This document shows positions 46,137 through 54,410 of a DNA stretch of 64,000 nt, in pieces. A program made the translations under genes and the position numbers. The DNA comes from Streptomyces sp. GQFP (GTDB lineage: Bacteria > Actinomycetota > Actinomycetes > Streptomycetales > Streptomycetaceae), in NCBI RefSeq assembly GCF_021545335.1, contig NZ_CP089312.1:4650001-4714000 (forward strand), written 5' to 3'. The notes beneath the pieces are model-generated. The model was not told where the DNA came from, made no database searches, and saw nothing but the letters and a program-made list of their open reading frames with translations. How positions within the stretch are numbered: the stretch's first letter is position 1; each line of letters begins with the position of its first letter.

Positions 46137-47837
46137 ATGGGATTAGGCAGAGAGCTCGGCAAGGACGCGGACAGTTCCGCGACCGTCGACAGCTTGTTGT
46201 TCAACGCGCCTTCCGTACCGCTGGGTGTCCTGGGCGGCACGCACGGCCAGGGGCTGGAGCAGACGGAGACGACACGGCTATTGAGTGCGGCGGCCTACCT
46301 GCGACCTGACTCCACAGCGGAGTTCCGCACGTGGCATAAGAACGAGCGGGCCAAGCTCAAGAAGAAGCTGACGCCCGAGTTCGTGCAGAAGTGGCTGGAC
46401 AAGAAGCAGAAAGCACAGAAGGACGCCGCCGCCGACGAGGTGCCCGAGAAATCACAGCCGAAAGTAATCATCGGGCACGGCTATGTTCGCTGGGTACGCA
46501 ACCGCGTCGCCGCTGGCCGCCCTGTGCCCGCCTTCGGTTTCGAACTCACCCCGGTCATCGAGCGCTGCGCCGCCGCCGAGGATCTGCTGTACCTTCGGCG
46601 GGCCGTCATGACCCTCGCTCTACTGGCCGGACTCGCGTGTCTGCGCACCACAGCCGCCGAGTTGGCCCCTGTTGTGGCGGTCGCAGGCTTATGGGCCGCC
46701 TTCTACCTCGACAGGTTCCTCGCCCACCGCCGCCTCGTGCGGATGGCCGGAGGATCCATCGAGACGGGCACTCGGGCACGCGGTCTCACCCGGAAGAGCC
46801 GCCGCGCCCTGACGGCCGTCAGACAGCTCAAGTTCGGGAAGGTGATCCCGTACGTCACCGAGATCCGCACAGGCAGCCCCAGATACCACTTCGTCGGAGC
46901 CGGGAAAGTCTGGTACGAGGCCCCGATCGGCATCGACGTCCTGCCCGCCCAGCCAAAGCCCGAGAACGACGACGGACCTCACTCCGCTGTCCCGGGTCCC
47001 CGTATCCCGACCGGACCAGAACCAGCCGGTGTCAGGCGGTTCACCCCGGACGAGTTGCTCACGCATGTCGTACGCGAGCTCAAGCGCGGTGCCGCGCCCA
47101 GCCCAGACTTCCACCCGGACAACCGGCTTGAGGCGTACGGCGTCGCCGCGATCTCCGCGGAGCGCTGGAAGGACATCACTCCCGAACTGTGGACGTCACT
47201 GAACGTCCTGGCCGAACACGGCGCCCAGGCCGTCGGTGCGGAACGCGCCCCGAAGGTGGCCCGCCGGTTCTTGTGCGCCCGGGTCATCTCCTGGGACGGT
47301 GAACTGGCGGCCTCGGTCTTCGTGGGTTTCGCCTATGAGGACCACTACCTGAGGGTCACCGTCCGCCCCCACGTGATGAACCCTCTCCATCCCACTCTGC
47401 GTGGCGCCGACGGCGAGGCCACCAAGTCCGGCTGGTCCTGGCACCGCGGCGCCTGGCTCGCCTCGGCCGTGGACGTGGCGCTGATGTTCGTCCGGCTGCT
47501 CAACCCCGGAAAGAACCACCGACGCCCGGAACTCGACAAGCAGAAAGGGCCGGTGAGCCTCCGCGAGGCGTACTCGACCCGGTACATGGACGACATGCTC
47601 CAGTACGACGACGCGCGCCGCTACATCGAGATGATGCAACGACGCATCTTCGACTCGGTCGAGAGGTTTCTCGAGGATCACAACGTCGACACCGGTTCCT
47701 ACGTGCAGCAGACCACGGTCATTCTCCAGAACTCCGGCGTCATCAATTACGGCGAGATGGGATCCGTACAGAACCAGCCCGGAGCCGTCGGTTCTCAGAT
47801 GAACGCCCAGCCCCCGCCAACAGGAGGAAAAGCGTGA
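46137..47837 (+). CDS. Two-TM protein with C-terminal amyloid-like motif (putative conflict effector)
   Basis: 566 residues from ATG 46137. A charged N-terminal region (KNERAKLKKKLTPEFVQKWL) precedes two transmembrane helices at about 154-171 and 175-193. A cytoplasmic alpha/beta region of about 300 residues follows, with no known domain I can name. The C-terminus carries SGVINYGEMGSVQNQPGA at 533-550, nearly identical to the N-terminal motif of the next protein. The next gene starts within its stop (GTGA). The Asn/Gly/Gln pattern resembles RHIM/PP-type amyloid signalling motifs shared between bacterial NLRs and effectors. A role in phage defence or programmed cell death is inferred, not shown. 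Confidence 0.7.
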   Translation: MGLGRELGKDADSSATVDSLLFNAPSVPLGVLGGTHGQGLEQTETTRLLSAAAYLRPDSTAEFRTWHKNERAKLKKKLTPEFVQKWLDKKQKAQKDAAADEVPEKSQPKVIIGHGYVRWVRNRVAAGRPVPAFGFELTPVIERCAAAEDLLYLRRAVMTLALLAGLACLRTTAAELAPVVAVAGLWAAFYLDRFLAHRRLVRMAGGSIETGTRARGLTRKSRRALTAVRQLKFGKVIPYVTEIRTGSPRYHFVGAGKVWYEAPIGIDVLPAQPKPENDDGPHSAVPGPRIPTGPEPAGVRRFTPDELLTHVVRELKRGAAPSPDFHPDNRLEAYGVAAISAERWKDITPELWTSLNVLAEHGAQAVGAERAPKVARRFLCARVISWDGELAASVFVGFAYEDHYLRVTVRPHVMNPLHPTLRGADGEATKSGWSWHRGAWLASAVDVALMFVRLLNPGKNHRRPELDKQKGPVSLREAYSTRYMDDMLQYDDARRYIEMMQRRIFDSVERFLEDHNVDTGSYVQQTTVILQNSGVINYGEMGSVQNQPGAVGSQMNAQPPPTGGKA

Positions 47838-48217
47838 TTGGCAGGAACAGCCAACCCCCGAACGACAGTTCCGGCGTCGTGAACTACGGGGCGATGGGGA
47901 ACGTCCAGAACCAGCCGGGTGCCACCAACTCCCACCAGAACCAGACCAACACCGGCTCTGGCCAGGATCAGTCGAAGGAATTCACCGCCTTGCTCGACCG
48001 CATCCGACAGCAGCTGGCGGCCGAGCAAGGCCGCGTCAACGACTACCAGCAGTGCGTCGTCCTTCTCGATCTCACCGCCCAGCAACGCCTCGACGACACC
48101 GGCGGCCGCACCGTGGCGAGGACCACGCTGGAACAGATCCTGACCAAATGCGACGGCATCCCCGGACTCGTATCCCTGGTGAGTTCTGCTCTCGCCTTGA
48201 TCGCTACCTTCGCATGA
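47834..48217 (+). CDS. Small partner protein with N-terminal amyloid-like motif and C-terminal TM
   Basis: 127 residues; GTG overlaps the preceding stop by four bases. Residues 13-30 read SGVVNYGAMGNVQNQPGA, 15 of 18 identical to the C-terminal motif of the upstream protein, followed by a Gln/Asn/Thr/Gly-rich linker. Residues 50-110 are an amphipathic helical domain (KEFTALLDRIRQQLAAEQGR) and 111-127 a hydrophobic helix (GLVSLVSSALALIATF). The two proteins probably interact through the shared motif. The helical domain could be an adaptor, with the C-terminal helix a membrane-disrupting element. Confidence 0.7.
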   Translation: MIGRNSQPPNDSSGVVNYGAMGNVQNQPGATNSHQNQTNTGSGQDQSKEFTALLDRIRQQLAAEQGRVNDYQQCVVLLDLTAQQRLDDTGGRTVARTTLEQILTKCDGIPGLVSLVSSALALIATFA

Positions 48218-48259
48218 CGGTGAGGACAACTCCACAACCTGTCAGGCGCTGAAAACGCC

Positions 48260-48670
48260 TCAGACGATGTCGTGGACGTTGTGCTCGGTCAGGTCGGATG
48301 CGTGCCGGGCGACAGTGCCGTAGTCGGCATCGTCGTGCAGGACAGCCAGTCCGTGATGGGCTGCGGTCGCGGCGATGACGAGGTCCACCGCCGAGGCACT
48401 GCGATGTTCTCCGGCCCGGGCCATACGGTGCTGGACCCCACCAATCCAGCGCCCCGCGTTCTTCGGTACGGCCGCATCGGGGTAGAGGTCGGTGAACATC
48501 TCCGTGATCTCGTCGTACTCGCGTCCGTTCCGGGCGCTGTGGAGGAACTCGGCGCGCTGCACATAGCAGGATGCGATGGCCCCGGCGTCGATCGCGTCGT
48601 GCCAGGCCGACTGCAGTTTCGGATCGCGGAGCAGCCGGACCAGGCCGGACGTGTCGAGCAAGTAGATCAC
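48260..48670 (-). CDS. vapC: PIN-domain toxin VapC
   Basis: 136 residues from GTG 48670, overlapping the antitoxin stop by GTGA. PIN catalytic acidic residues: Asp in YLLDTSGLVRLL, Glu in YVQRAEFLHSAR, Asp in SAVDLVIAATA and DDADY near the end. VapC toxins are Mg-dependent ribonucleases acting on tRNA or rRNA. Pairs with VapB upstream; intact. Confidence 0.92.
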   Translation of the reverse strand: MIYLLDTSGLVRLLRDPKLQSAWHDAIDAGAIASCYVQRAEFLHSARNGREYDEITEMFTDLYPDAAVPKNAGRWIGGVQHRMARAGEHRSASAVDLVIAATAAHHGLAVLHDDADYGTVARHASDLTEHNVHDIV

Positions 48671-48888
48671 CGGCTGTTCTTCTCCGCCCGGTGCAGACGC
48701 TCCGCATCCTCGACGGCACCCCACTCACGCGCACGCTCGAAGTGACGGCTGATGCGCGCCGCGCGTTCCTGCTGCTCGGCGTAGAAGTTCAGAGCGAGAT
48801 TGACCGCCTCCTTCTTGGTCCGGACGTGAGCCAGAGCCATGGCGCGCTCCAGGGCGTCGTCGTCGATGTCGATCTGGGTCACGGACAT
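48667..48888 (-). CDS. vapB: VapB-type ribbon-helix-helix antitoxin
   Basis: 73 residues from ATG 48888 (GGGAGG six bases upstream). MSVTQIDIDDDALERAMALA and HVRTKKEAVNLALNFYAEQQ form a typical MetJ/Arc (DUF2191/VapB) ribbon-helix-helix; the C-terminal part wraps VapC. It probably binds the 11-bp palindrome at 48905-48944 to autoregulate the operon. It may help stabilise the module. Confidence 0.92.
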   Translation of the reverse strand: MSVTQIDIDDDALERAMALAHVRTKKEAVNLALNFYAEQQERAARISRHFERAREWGAVEDAERLHRAEKNSR

Positions 48889-48904
48889 ACCGTGCCTCCC
48901 ACGC

Positions 48905-48944
48905 AATGTTGGTGATGTACATAGAAGAATACGTCACCAACATT
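48905..48944 (-). promoter_or_regulatory. Putative VapB operator/promoter
   Basis: Perfect inverted repeat AATGTTGGTGA / TCACCAACATT separated by 18 bases, 17 bases upstream of the vapB ATG. Confidence 0.75.
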
Positions 48945-49193
48945 TACGGGTCCACCTGTCAGCTCCGGTGTATGCAGTCGCGACGGACCCTCCAGATCAG
49001 CCCCACAGACGATGCGGTCCGGTCGGCGCAGGCGTTGCACGCTGTACGGCCCGGCTACTGGTCACCCCCGTGCCCACAGCGTGCCCGTAAGAGCGGACAA
49101 CCACGGTCAACAGCGGTGCCACCAAGCACTCACGCCTGCAGCGACAGAACGAATCCGTGCAGGTCAGAAGCCATGTACCGGCCCAAGCGCCGT

Positions 49194-49238
49194 AGCTTCC
49201 CAAGCTGAGAGTGCGAGTTCGATTCTCGTCACCCGCTC
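49194..49238 (+). repeat. att4: 45-nt tRNA-Gly core copy
   Basis: Identical to att1. Hairpin AAGCCCCAGG...CCTGGGGCTT follows. Left arm GTGCCC at 49070 and 49081, then CACGGTCAACAGCGGTG at 49102; right arm GGGCAC at 49327 and 49338. All pairs have an 11-bp period. Boundary of S3 and S4. The 370 bases to 49615 hold no other gene. Confidence 0.9.
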
Positions 49239-49615
49239 TTATTGAAGCCCCAGGTCAGCGGCCTGGGGCTTACTTGCTTTCCAGACCTTTCGTCTCCTCT
49301 CGCGCCCCCCGACACGGCTCGAGATAGGGCACGCGGAGGGCACGGGGTCCCCTCGGCGTATTCGGTCGCCGCCTACCCCTCTCCTCAACTACACGGTCTG
49401 GCACGCCCCTTGGCGCACGGGGTCATGGCAAGACACGAGCCAAAGCCATCAGGTTGCCGTCCCCTTGACGAAGAGGGCCGGATGTTCGGAGTGCCGCGGG
49501 CTCGACAGCCGCCCGAACCGTCATCTTGTTTCACTTGTTGCGTTTACTTCGATTGTTTCGAATAATGGATATACGCAGACTCGACGCCTGCCTCCCGCAC
49601 CGACAGGGGCGCACC

Positions 49616-50074
49616 ATGGCCAAGACAGACATCCGACCCGTGAAGCTGCCACCTGAGAAGGCCGCGGCCGCAGCTCACGCGCTCGCACAGGTCCGCAGCT
49701 ACCTGGCGGCACACCAGGACCTCGCAGAGATCACCGTGACAGTCGAGGACGGAGAGCGCGAGCTCCTCGCCCTACCCCGCGAGGCTGTGGAACTGCTCGC
49801 CGGCCTGCTGGCCCACCTGGGGGCCGGCCGCGCCGTCTCGGTCGTCCCGTCCGACGCCGAGCTCACCACACAGCAGGCAGCGGACATGCTCAACGTGTCG
49901 CGGCCATTCCTGATCGGGCTGCTCGAGGCCGGAGAAATCGAATACCGAACCGTCGGCACACATCGGCGGATCACCGCGTCGTCGCTCCTGCAGTACAAGC
50001 GCAAGGACGACCAGCGTCGCCGCGAAGCCGCCGACGAGCTCACCCAGCTCGGCCAGGAAATGGGAATGATCTAG
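49616..50074 (+). CDS. Excisionase-type HTH antitoxin of a PIN system
   Basis: 152 residues from ATG 49616 (AGGGGC upstream). N-terminal helical dimerisation region, then a MerR/Xis-like helix-turn-helix (LTTQQAADMLNVSRPFLIGL, YRTVGTHRRITASSLLQYK). Such proteins are encoded just before PIN-domain toxins, as here with four bases between. The downstream toxin is frameshifted, so this antitoxin is an orphan. Despite its HTH type it is not an integrase-associated excisionase. Confidence 0.82.
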   Translation: MAKTDIRPVKLPPEKAAAAAHALAQVRSYLAAHQDLAEITVTVEDGERELLALPREAVELLAGLLAHLGAGRAVSVVPSDAELTTQQAADMLNVSRPFLIGLLEAGEIEYRTVGTHRRITASSLLQYKRKDDQRRREAADELTQLGQEMGMI

Positions 50075-50077
50075 CAC

Positions 50078-50645
50078 ATGGCCTTCGTCGCCATCTACGA
50101 CGCCAACGTCCTCTACCCCAGCACCCTGCGCGACGTCCTCATCCGAATCGCGCAGGGTGGCCTCGTCCAAGCCAAGTGGACCGATCAAGATCCTCGACGA
50201 GACATTCCGTAACATCCTCAAGAACCACCAGGACATCCCGCCCGAGAAGCTCGACCGCGTCCGCGCCTTGATGAACGCTGCAATCCGGGACTGCCTGGTC
50301 AGAGGACACGAACCACTGATCGATGCCGTGAAGCTGCCAGACCCGGACGACCGGCATGTCCTGGCCGCAGCGATCCGGGCCAAGGCACAGGTCGTCGTCA
50401 CCTTCAACCTGAAGGACTTCCCCACCGATGCCCTGGCCCCCTGGGACGTCGAAGCTGTGCATCCGGACGCCTTCCTGGAGACACAGATCGATCTGGCCCC
50501 GCAGGTCGTCTACGGCGCGGTGCAGAGGATCGCGGACAGCTGGCGAAAGCCGCCAGGCACAGTGGACGATGTGATCGCCAGGCTGGAGCAGCAGGGCCTG
50601 GTCGTCTCGGCGGCAGCCCTACGAACGCTTGCAATCACGCCTTGA
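50078..50645 (+). pseudogene. PIN-domain toxin, frameshifted
   Basis: ATG 50078 reads AIYDANVLYPSTLRDVLIRI then QAKWTDQ; one extra base near 50190 shifts the frame so that ILDETFRNILKNHQDIPPEK, LPDPDDRHVLAAAIRAKAQ and VTFNLKDFP continue from 50157 in the next frame to 50645. All PIN acidic residues are present across the two frames. Inactivation of the toxin while the antitoxin stays intact is a common fate. Confidence 0.82.
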
Positions 50646-50742
50646 CTGCCGTTCTCAAGCACGCAAGGCGGTGACCGTGCGCACGCGGCACCACGCTACT
50701 GGCAAGCACATGGAACTCGGCTTCACCGAGATCGTCATCCAC

Positions 50743-51069
50743 TCAGGAACGACAACTACGGGGAATCGCGGCACCGGGTGCACCCTCCCCGGCAAAGAGC
50801 ACCTGTACCGCATCGGAGGGCACTGGGAAGGCGTCGCCCGATTCGGGGTCCCACAGTGTCACGTCACCACCGACCACGCCGAACGTGCCGTACACCTGCT
50901 TGGGGTCCAATCGGTGCCCGTACAGCGGCAGTTCGGCCAGGGAGCCGATCGGAATGACACAGACTGGTTGAGGATTGGCACCGTAGTAGTGATCCGGTAC
51001 TCGGCCCGATTGCCACTGCCGTACCGCTTCATCGCGAGCCGCGTCGACGCGGGCCAGTTGGGCGCGCAT
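50743..51069 (-). CDS. Conserved AICE-associated hypothetical protein
   Basis: 108 residues from ATG 51069, with GGAAGGAG eight bases upstream (the 51096 start has none). It contains RAQLARVDAARDEAVRQWQS, a HYYGANPQPVCVIPIGSLAE segment and GGDVTLWDPESGD. No known domain. It is the last gene of an apparent operon with the FtsK-like and SCO3933-like genes, so probably belongs to the conjugation module. Confidence 0.6.
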   Translation of the reverse strand: MRAQLARVDAARDEAVRQWQSGRVPDHYYGANPQPVCVIPIGSLAELPLYGHRLDPKQVYGTFGVVGGDVTLWDPESGDAFPVPSDAVQVLFAGEGAPGAAIPRSCRS

Positions 51070-51146
51070 GATGTCGCTCCTTCCGGATTCAGGCATGGGA
51101 GGGGTAGGGAGTCGACGACAGGAGTTGAGCGGGGCAGGGAGGAGAG

Positions 51147-52523
51147 TCAGTCGGTCACCGGGCGCGGCTGGACAGCCGGGGCCGGTGCTGCCACGGCAGC
51201 TACGGGCACGTCGGGCCGGAAGGGCTTGAGCGCGGGCAGGTCGGGCACCAGGTGGGCCGAGTCCCGGCAGATCTCGGCGGCGTCGCCGAGGGAGAGGTAC
51301 GGCGTACGGATCCGGGACCAGCCGCCGGAGGTGTCACCGGCCACGGCCAGGCCGGGCCGTTCGGAAGCGATGGCGCACGCGGCACCGACGGCTTCCGGCG
51401 CGATGTCGCCGAGGGCCATCTTGGCGGAGGCTTCGTCGTTGACGCGGTGACAGACCCGGCCAGTGAGCTGGGCGCGGAGCATGGTGGCACCCTTGCCGAG
51501 TTCGGCGCCGAAACGCTGCCCGCAGACCTCCAGGTAGATCCCAGCGGCACGTCCGAGCTGAGCCAGCCGGATGAGCTGGGTGACCATCTCGTCCCGCCGT
51601 TCCTCCTCCTTCTTCGTGGCGACGAGGAAGAGTTCGGCCACCTCGTCGACGAACAGCACGATGGGCACCGGGCGTTGCTTCTCAGGCAGGCCCCAGATGT
51701 CCGAGGTGATCTCCTCGTCCGGGGTGCCGGGTGCGATGCCCTGGCAGGCCTTGATCAGGTCGTATCGGTCCTCCATTTCCTTGACCAGCGCGGGCAGTAG
51801 CTCGGCCGCCTGGTCGGGGTCGGTGGCGAGCGCGGAGAGCCGGGCGGCGAACGGCGCCAGTTCGACGCCGCGCTTGCAGTCGATGCCGACCAGGGCGACG
51901 GGTTGCCGGGCCAGTCCGGCGACGAGATGCCGCAGGTACATGGACTTGCCCGACAGCGTTGCGCCGAGGGTGAGTTGGTGCGGAACGGTCCGGTAGTCGC
52001 GTACGAACGCGGTCGCGTCCTCCCGCAGCGCCACAGAAACTTTCAGCAACCCGGTATCAGCCTTGCGGGGCATTCGTACCCGGCGCAGTACGTCGAAGCC
52101 GACGAGCCGCAGTTCGACGACGCCCGGCTTGACGGTCGTGACGTACACGGCGTGAACGCCCCAGGCGTGCCGCAGCCGTTCGGCCGAAGCGGCGACGTCG
52201 GCGGGTTCCTGCCCCGGAGCGAGCCGCAGACGAACCCGCAGCCCGGTCGAGGTGGGCCGGATGATGCCCCGGCGCGGTGGTACGGGCCGGACCTCACGCC
52301 GGGTGGTGGCCTTCACAGCCAGCACCCGCAGCCGGGACGGAGCGACGGTCAGGCCGCACGCCTCCATGACCGAGGTGTACGAGCCGAGCAGCCGGGCCGT
52401 AGAGATCGGCAGGCCGACCGTGGACCAGTACGCAGCCGGGTGCTTGGCCCGGGTGTAGGCGGCCCCGCCACCGAGTGCGGCGAGGGGACCACCCACTTCC
52501 AGAAGCGTCGTCAGGTCGCTCAT
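51147..52523 (-). CDS. FtsK/SpoIIIE-type conjugal translocase (TraB/TraSA-like)
   Basis: 458 residues from ATG 52523, overlapping the upstream stop. Walker A GATLSGKS (187-194), Walker B VPIVLFVDEVAEL (D293-E294), N-terminal hydrophobic patch. Actinomycete conjugation uses one hexameric FtsK-like motor to move double-stranded DNA between mycelia. Here it is probably the transfer protein of an AICE whose replication and integration genes are absent. The C-terminal Ala/Pro/Val tail replaces the winged-helix gamma region that recognises clt; this may be truncated. Confidence 0.87.
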   Translation of the reverse strand: MSDLTTLLEVGGPLAALGGGAAYTRAKHPAAYWSTVGLPISTARLLGSYTSVMEACGLTVAPSRLRVLAVKATTRREVRPVPPRRGIIRPTSTGLRVRLRLAPGQEPADVAASAERLRHAWGVHAVYVTTVKPGVVELRLVGFDVLRRVRMPRKADTGLLKVSVALREDATAFVRDYRTVPHQLTLGATLSGKSMYLRHLVAGLARQPVALVGIDCKRGVELAPFAARLSALATDPDQAAELLPALVKEMEDRYDLIKACQGIAPGTPDEEITSDIWGLPEKQRPVPIVLFVDEVAELFLVATKKEEERRDEMVTQLIRLAQLGRAAGIYLEVCGQRFGAELGKGATMLRAQLTGRVCHRVNDEASAKMALGDIAPEAVGAACAIASERPGLAVAGDTSGGWSRIRTPYLSLGDAAEICRDSAHLVPDLPALKPFRPDVPVAAVAAPAPAVQPRPVTD

Positions 52524-52879
52524 CAGGCGGTGGCCCCTATCGCGGCGGGGAACGCGGCCGGGGTGACAGCGGCGGCCCGGAACGCGATGCCGTGACGCTG
52601 CTGCCCGTTGAACACGCTCTCCCACGGCCGGGCGACGAGCCCCGGCAGCGAGACGGGCGCCCCGAGCGCGAGCCCCTCGGAGACACCGCCCTCGGGAACG
52701 GTGACCTTGATCAGCGACGACTCGCCGTCCTGGATGTGAACGACACCGATCGTCATCAGCGCTTCACCTGTGACGGCGTCCTTGGCGATCTCGCCCGTCT
52801 GCCGGTCGCGGACCTTGGGCTCGGGAGCTTCGGTCAGCAGGATCGTCGCGGCCGAGGTCTCAACACGGATGGTACGCAA
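52523..52879 (-). CDS. SCO3933-family regulatory protein
   Basis: 118 residues. KVRDRQTGEIAKDAVTGEAL, IGVVHIQDGESSLIKVTVPE and LVARPWESVFNGQQRHGIAF match the small protein always found before the FtsK-like gene in AICEs and pSAM2-type plasmids. A role in transfer regulation is presumed. Its promoter region holds two copies of the GntR operator motif (52895, 52972). Confidence 0.8.
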   Translation of the reverse strand: MRTIRVETSAATILLTEAPEPKVRDRQTGEIAKDAVTGEALMTIGVVHIQDGESSLIKVTVPEGGVSEGLALGAPVSLPGLVARPWESVFNGQQRHGIAFRAAAVTPAAFPAAIGATA

Positions 52880-52894
52880 GACAGTTCTCCTACC

Positions 52895-52910
52895 TAGTCA
52901 TCTATACAAG
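52895..52910 (-). promoter_or_regulatory. KorSA-type GntR operator copy 1
   Basis: Minus strand CTTGTATAGATGACTA, matching CTCGTATAGACGAGT at copy 2 with three changes. Just upstream of the SCO3933-like gene. Confidence 0.6.
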
Positions 52911-52971
52911 ATGCGTGACGCGAACCCGATCTTCCGGGCTCACGCGGATCACTCTGACACGCAACTTGCCC

Positions 52972-52987
52972 ACTCGTCTATACGAGT
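52972..52987 (-). promoter_or_regulatory. KorSA-type GntR operator copy 2
   Basis: ACTCGTCTATACGAGT, an almost perfect dyad. Shares its core with 52895, 53852 and 54393. Confidence 0.65.
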
Positions 52988-53048
52988 ACGCCTGTTGGGG
53001 TGTACGAGTTCGGAGAAGGAGCCCCGCGCACCACCGCCCGTCATGCGC

Positions 53049-53837
53049 TCACGTCGCCGGGAGCTGGTACGACAGCACGTACGCGTCCGCCGCCATCACG
53101 GTGTCGCAGACCTCCACGGCCCGCCCCTCGGTGTCGAAGGCGGTACGGATCAGGTGGATCACGGGCACACCGGAGGCCAGCCGCAGCGTCTTGACCTCGG
53201 CGGGTGCGGGCATGCGGGCCCGGATCTCCTCCTCGAAGTGGTCGAGCCGGTGGCCGAGTTCCTCAAGCCGGGCGTAGATGCCGCCGGGTCCGGGGTTGGG
53301 TTCAGCAATCGCGGTACCGCGAGCGATGTCGAGCGGGAGGTAGGAGGCGGCGAACTCGACCGGCTTCCCGTCGAGGAGATACCGGCGCCGCCGGGCGAGC
53401 ACCCGCCGCACCGAGCCGAGGCGAGCGGAGATGTCCTGGCTGGCCTTCTCCTCCTTCACCTCAAGACTGTCGACCTGCGGATGACTGCCGGCGGCGTCGG
53501 CCTCGACGATGAACGCGGACTTCCCCTGCTCTCTGTGCCGCCGGGCGAACCGGTCGGAGGCAAGCCGCCGCACGGGCGGCCGGGGCCGTACGAACACGCC
53601 CTTCCCGTGCTCCGCGTGCACAAGCCCCTCCCCCTGGAGGACAGAGAAGGAGTTTCGGACGGTCATCCGGGAAACCCCGTAGTGGTCGACAAGCTCAGCT
53701 TCGGAGGGCAGCTTGGCGCCCTCGGTGAACCGCCCACGGTCGATGGCCTCGCGCAGCTGGTCGGCGATCTGTCGGAAGACCGCACGATCGCTCGTGGGGT
53801 CGAGATCACCGAGCAAGCCGGATGGGAGTGAGGTCAT
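53049..53837 (-). CDS. GntR-family repressor with UTRA domain (KorSA-like)
   Basis: 262 residues. Winged helix at about 15-80 (YGVSRMTVRNSFSVLQGEGL, VHAEHGKGVFV) and a HutC/UTRA ligand domain at about 100-255. In pSAM2-type AICEs the GntR protein KorSA represses transfer genes. Operators of the same shape occur upstream of the ftsK operon, of its own start and of the ATP-binding gene, consistent with one regulon. Confidence 0.88.
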   Translation of the reverse strand: MTSLPSGLLGDLDPTSDRAVFRQIADQLREAIDRGRFTEGAKLPSEAELVDHYGVSRMTVRNSFSVLQGEGLVHAEHGKGVFVRPRPPVRRLASDRFARRHREQGKSAFIVEADAAGSHPQVDSLEVKEEKASQDISARLGSVRRVLARRRRYLLDGKPVEFAASYLPLDIARGTAIAEPNPGPGGIYARLEELGHRLDHFEEEIRARMPAPAEVKTLRLASGVPVIHLIRTAFDTEGRAVEVCDTVMAADAYVLSYQLPAT

Positions 53838-53851
53838 GAGTACTCCTTCAG

Positions 53852-53866
53852 ATATCTAGACGAGTG
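53852..53866. promoter_or_regulatory. KorSA-type GntR operator copy 3 (autoregulation)
   Basis: ATATCTAGACGAGTG, matching the right half of the dyad, 15 bases before the GntR start and between it and the divergent NUDIX gene. A second GCGAGTG follows. Confidence 0.5.
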
Positions 53867-53920
53867 GGCGAGTGTTGTTGCTACGGTGGAGAGCCTAGCC
53901 ACCTGAGAGGGCCGAGGAAC

Positions 53921-54352
53921 GTGAGCACTGACCGTCCGCACTCCGTGAGCGTTGCCGGAGTCATCGTCGACGACCAGGGCCGCGCTCTGTTGATCCAGCG
54001 TCGCGACAACGGCCAGTGGGAACCCCCGGGCGGCGTCCTCGAACGCGAGGAAACCATCCCCGAAGCCCTGCAACGCGAGGTCCTCGAAGAAACCGGCATC
54101 AAGATCGCAGTTCCGGCGACCCTCACCGGCGTCTACAAGAACATGACGGGCCTGATCGTCTCGCTGGTCTTCCGCTGCGAGGCCGACAAAGGCACCCCCA
54201 CCACCGGAACCGAGACCCGCGCACTGCGCTGGGCCACCCGCGAAGAAGTCTCCGAGCTTGCCGACGAGGCATACGCGATCCGCGTCCTGGACGCACTCGA
54301 CGCCACCTCCCCGCCGGCCGTCCGCGCCCACGACGGCGTGAAACTCGTCTAG
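53921..54352 (+). CDS. NUDIX hydrolase, Pif-like
   Basis: 143 residues from GTG 53921 (GAGG close upstream). The Nudix box is intact: GGVLEREETIPEALQREVLE followed by ETGI. In pSAM2 the immunity factor Pif is a Nudix protein that blocks redundant transfer, so this divergent neighbour of the KorSA-like gene is a good candidate for the same job. Nucleotide specificity unknown. Confidence 0.88.
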   Translation: MSTDRPHSVSVAGVIVDDQGRALLIQRRDNGQWEPPGGVLEREETIPEALQREVLEETGIKIAVPATLTGVYKNMTGLIVSLVFRCEADKGTPTTGTETRALRWATREEVSELADEAYAIRVLDALDATSPPAVRAHDGVKLV

Positions 54353-54392
54353 CCCGAACCCGCTGCACATGGCGGCCTACCAGCACGAAGGA

Positions 54393-54410
54393 ACTTGTAT
54401 GCACGAGTAT
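54393..54410 (+). promoter_or_regulatory. KorSA-type GntR operator copy 4
   Basis: ACTTGTATGCACGAGT agrees with the dyad ACTCGTATAGACGAGT at 13 of 16 positions. It overlaps the start of the ATP-binding gene. Confidence 0.5.

Noticed and set aside
49616..50074. The Xis-like HTH protein as an excisionase.
   Set aside because: It is followed by a PIN toxin (frameshifted), has an N-terminal dimerisation region, and no integrase is adjacent, so an antitoxin role fits better.
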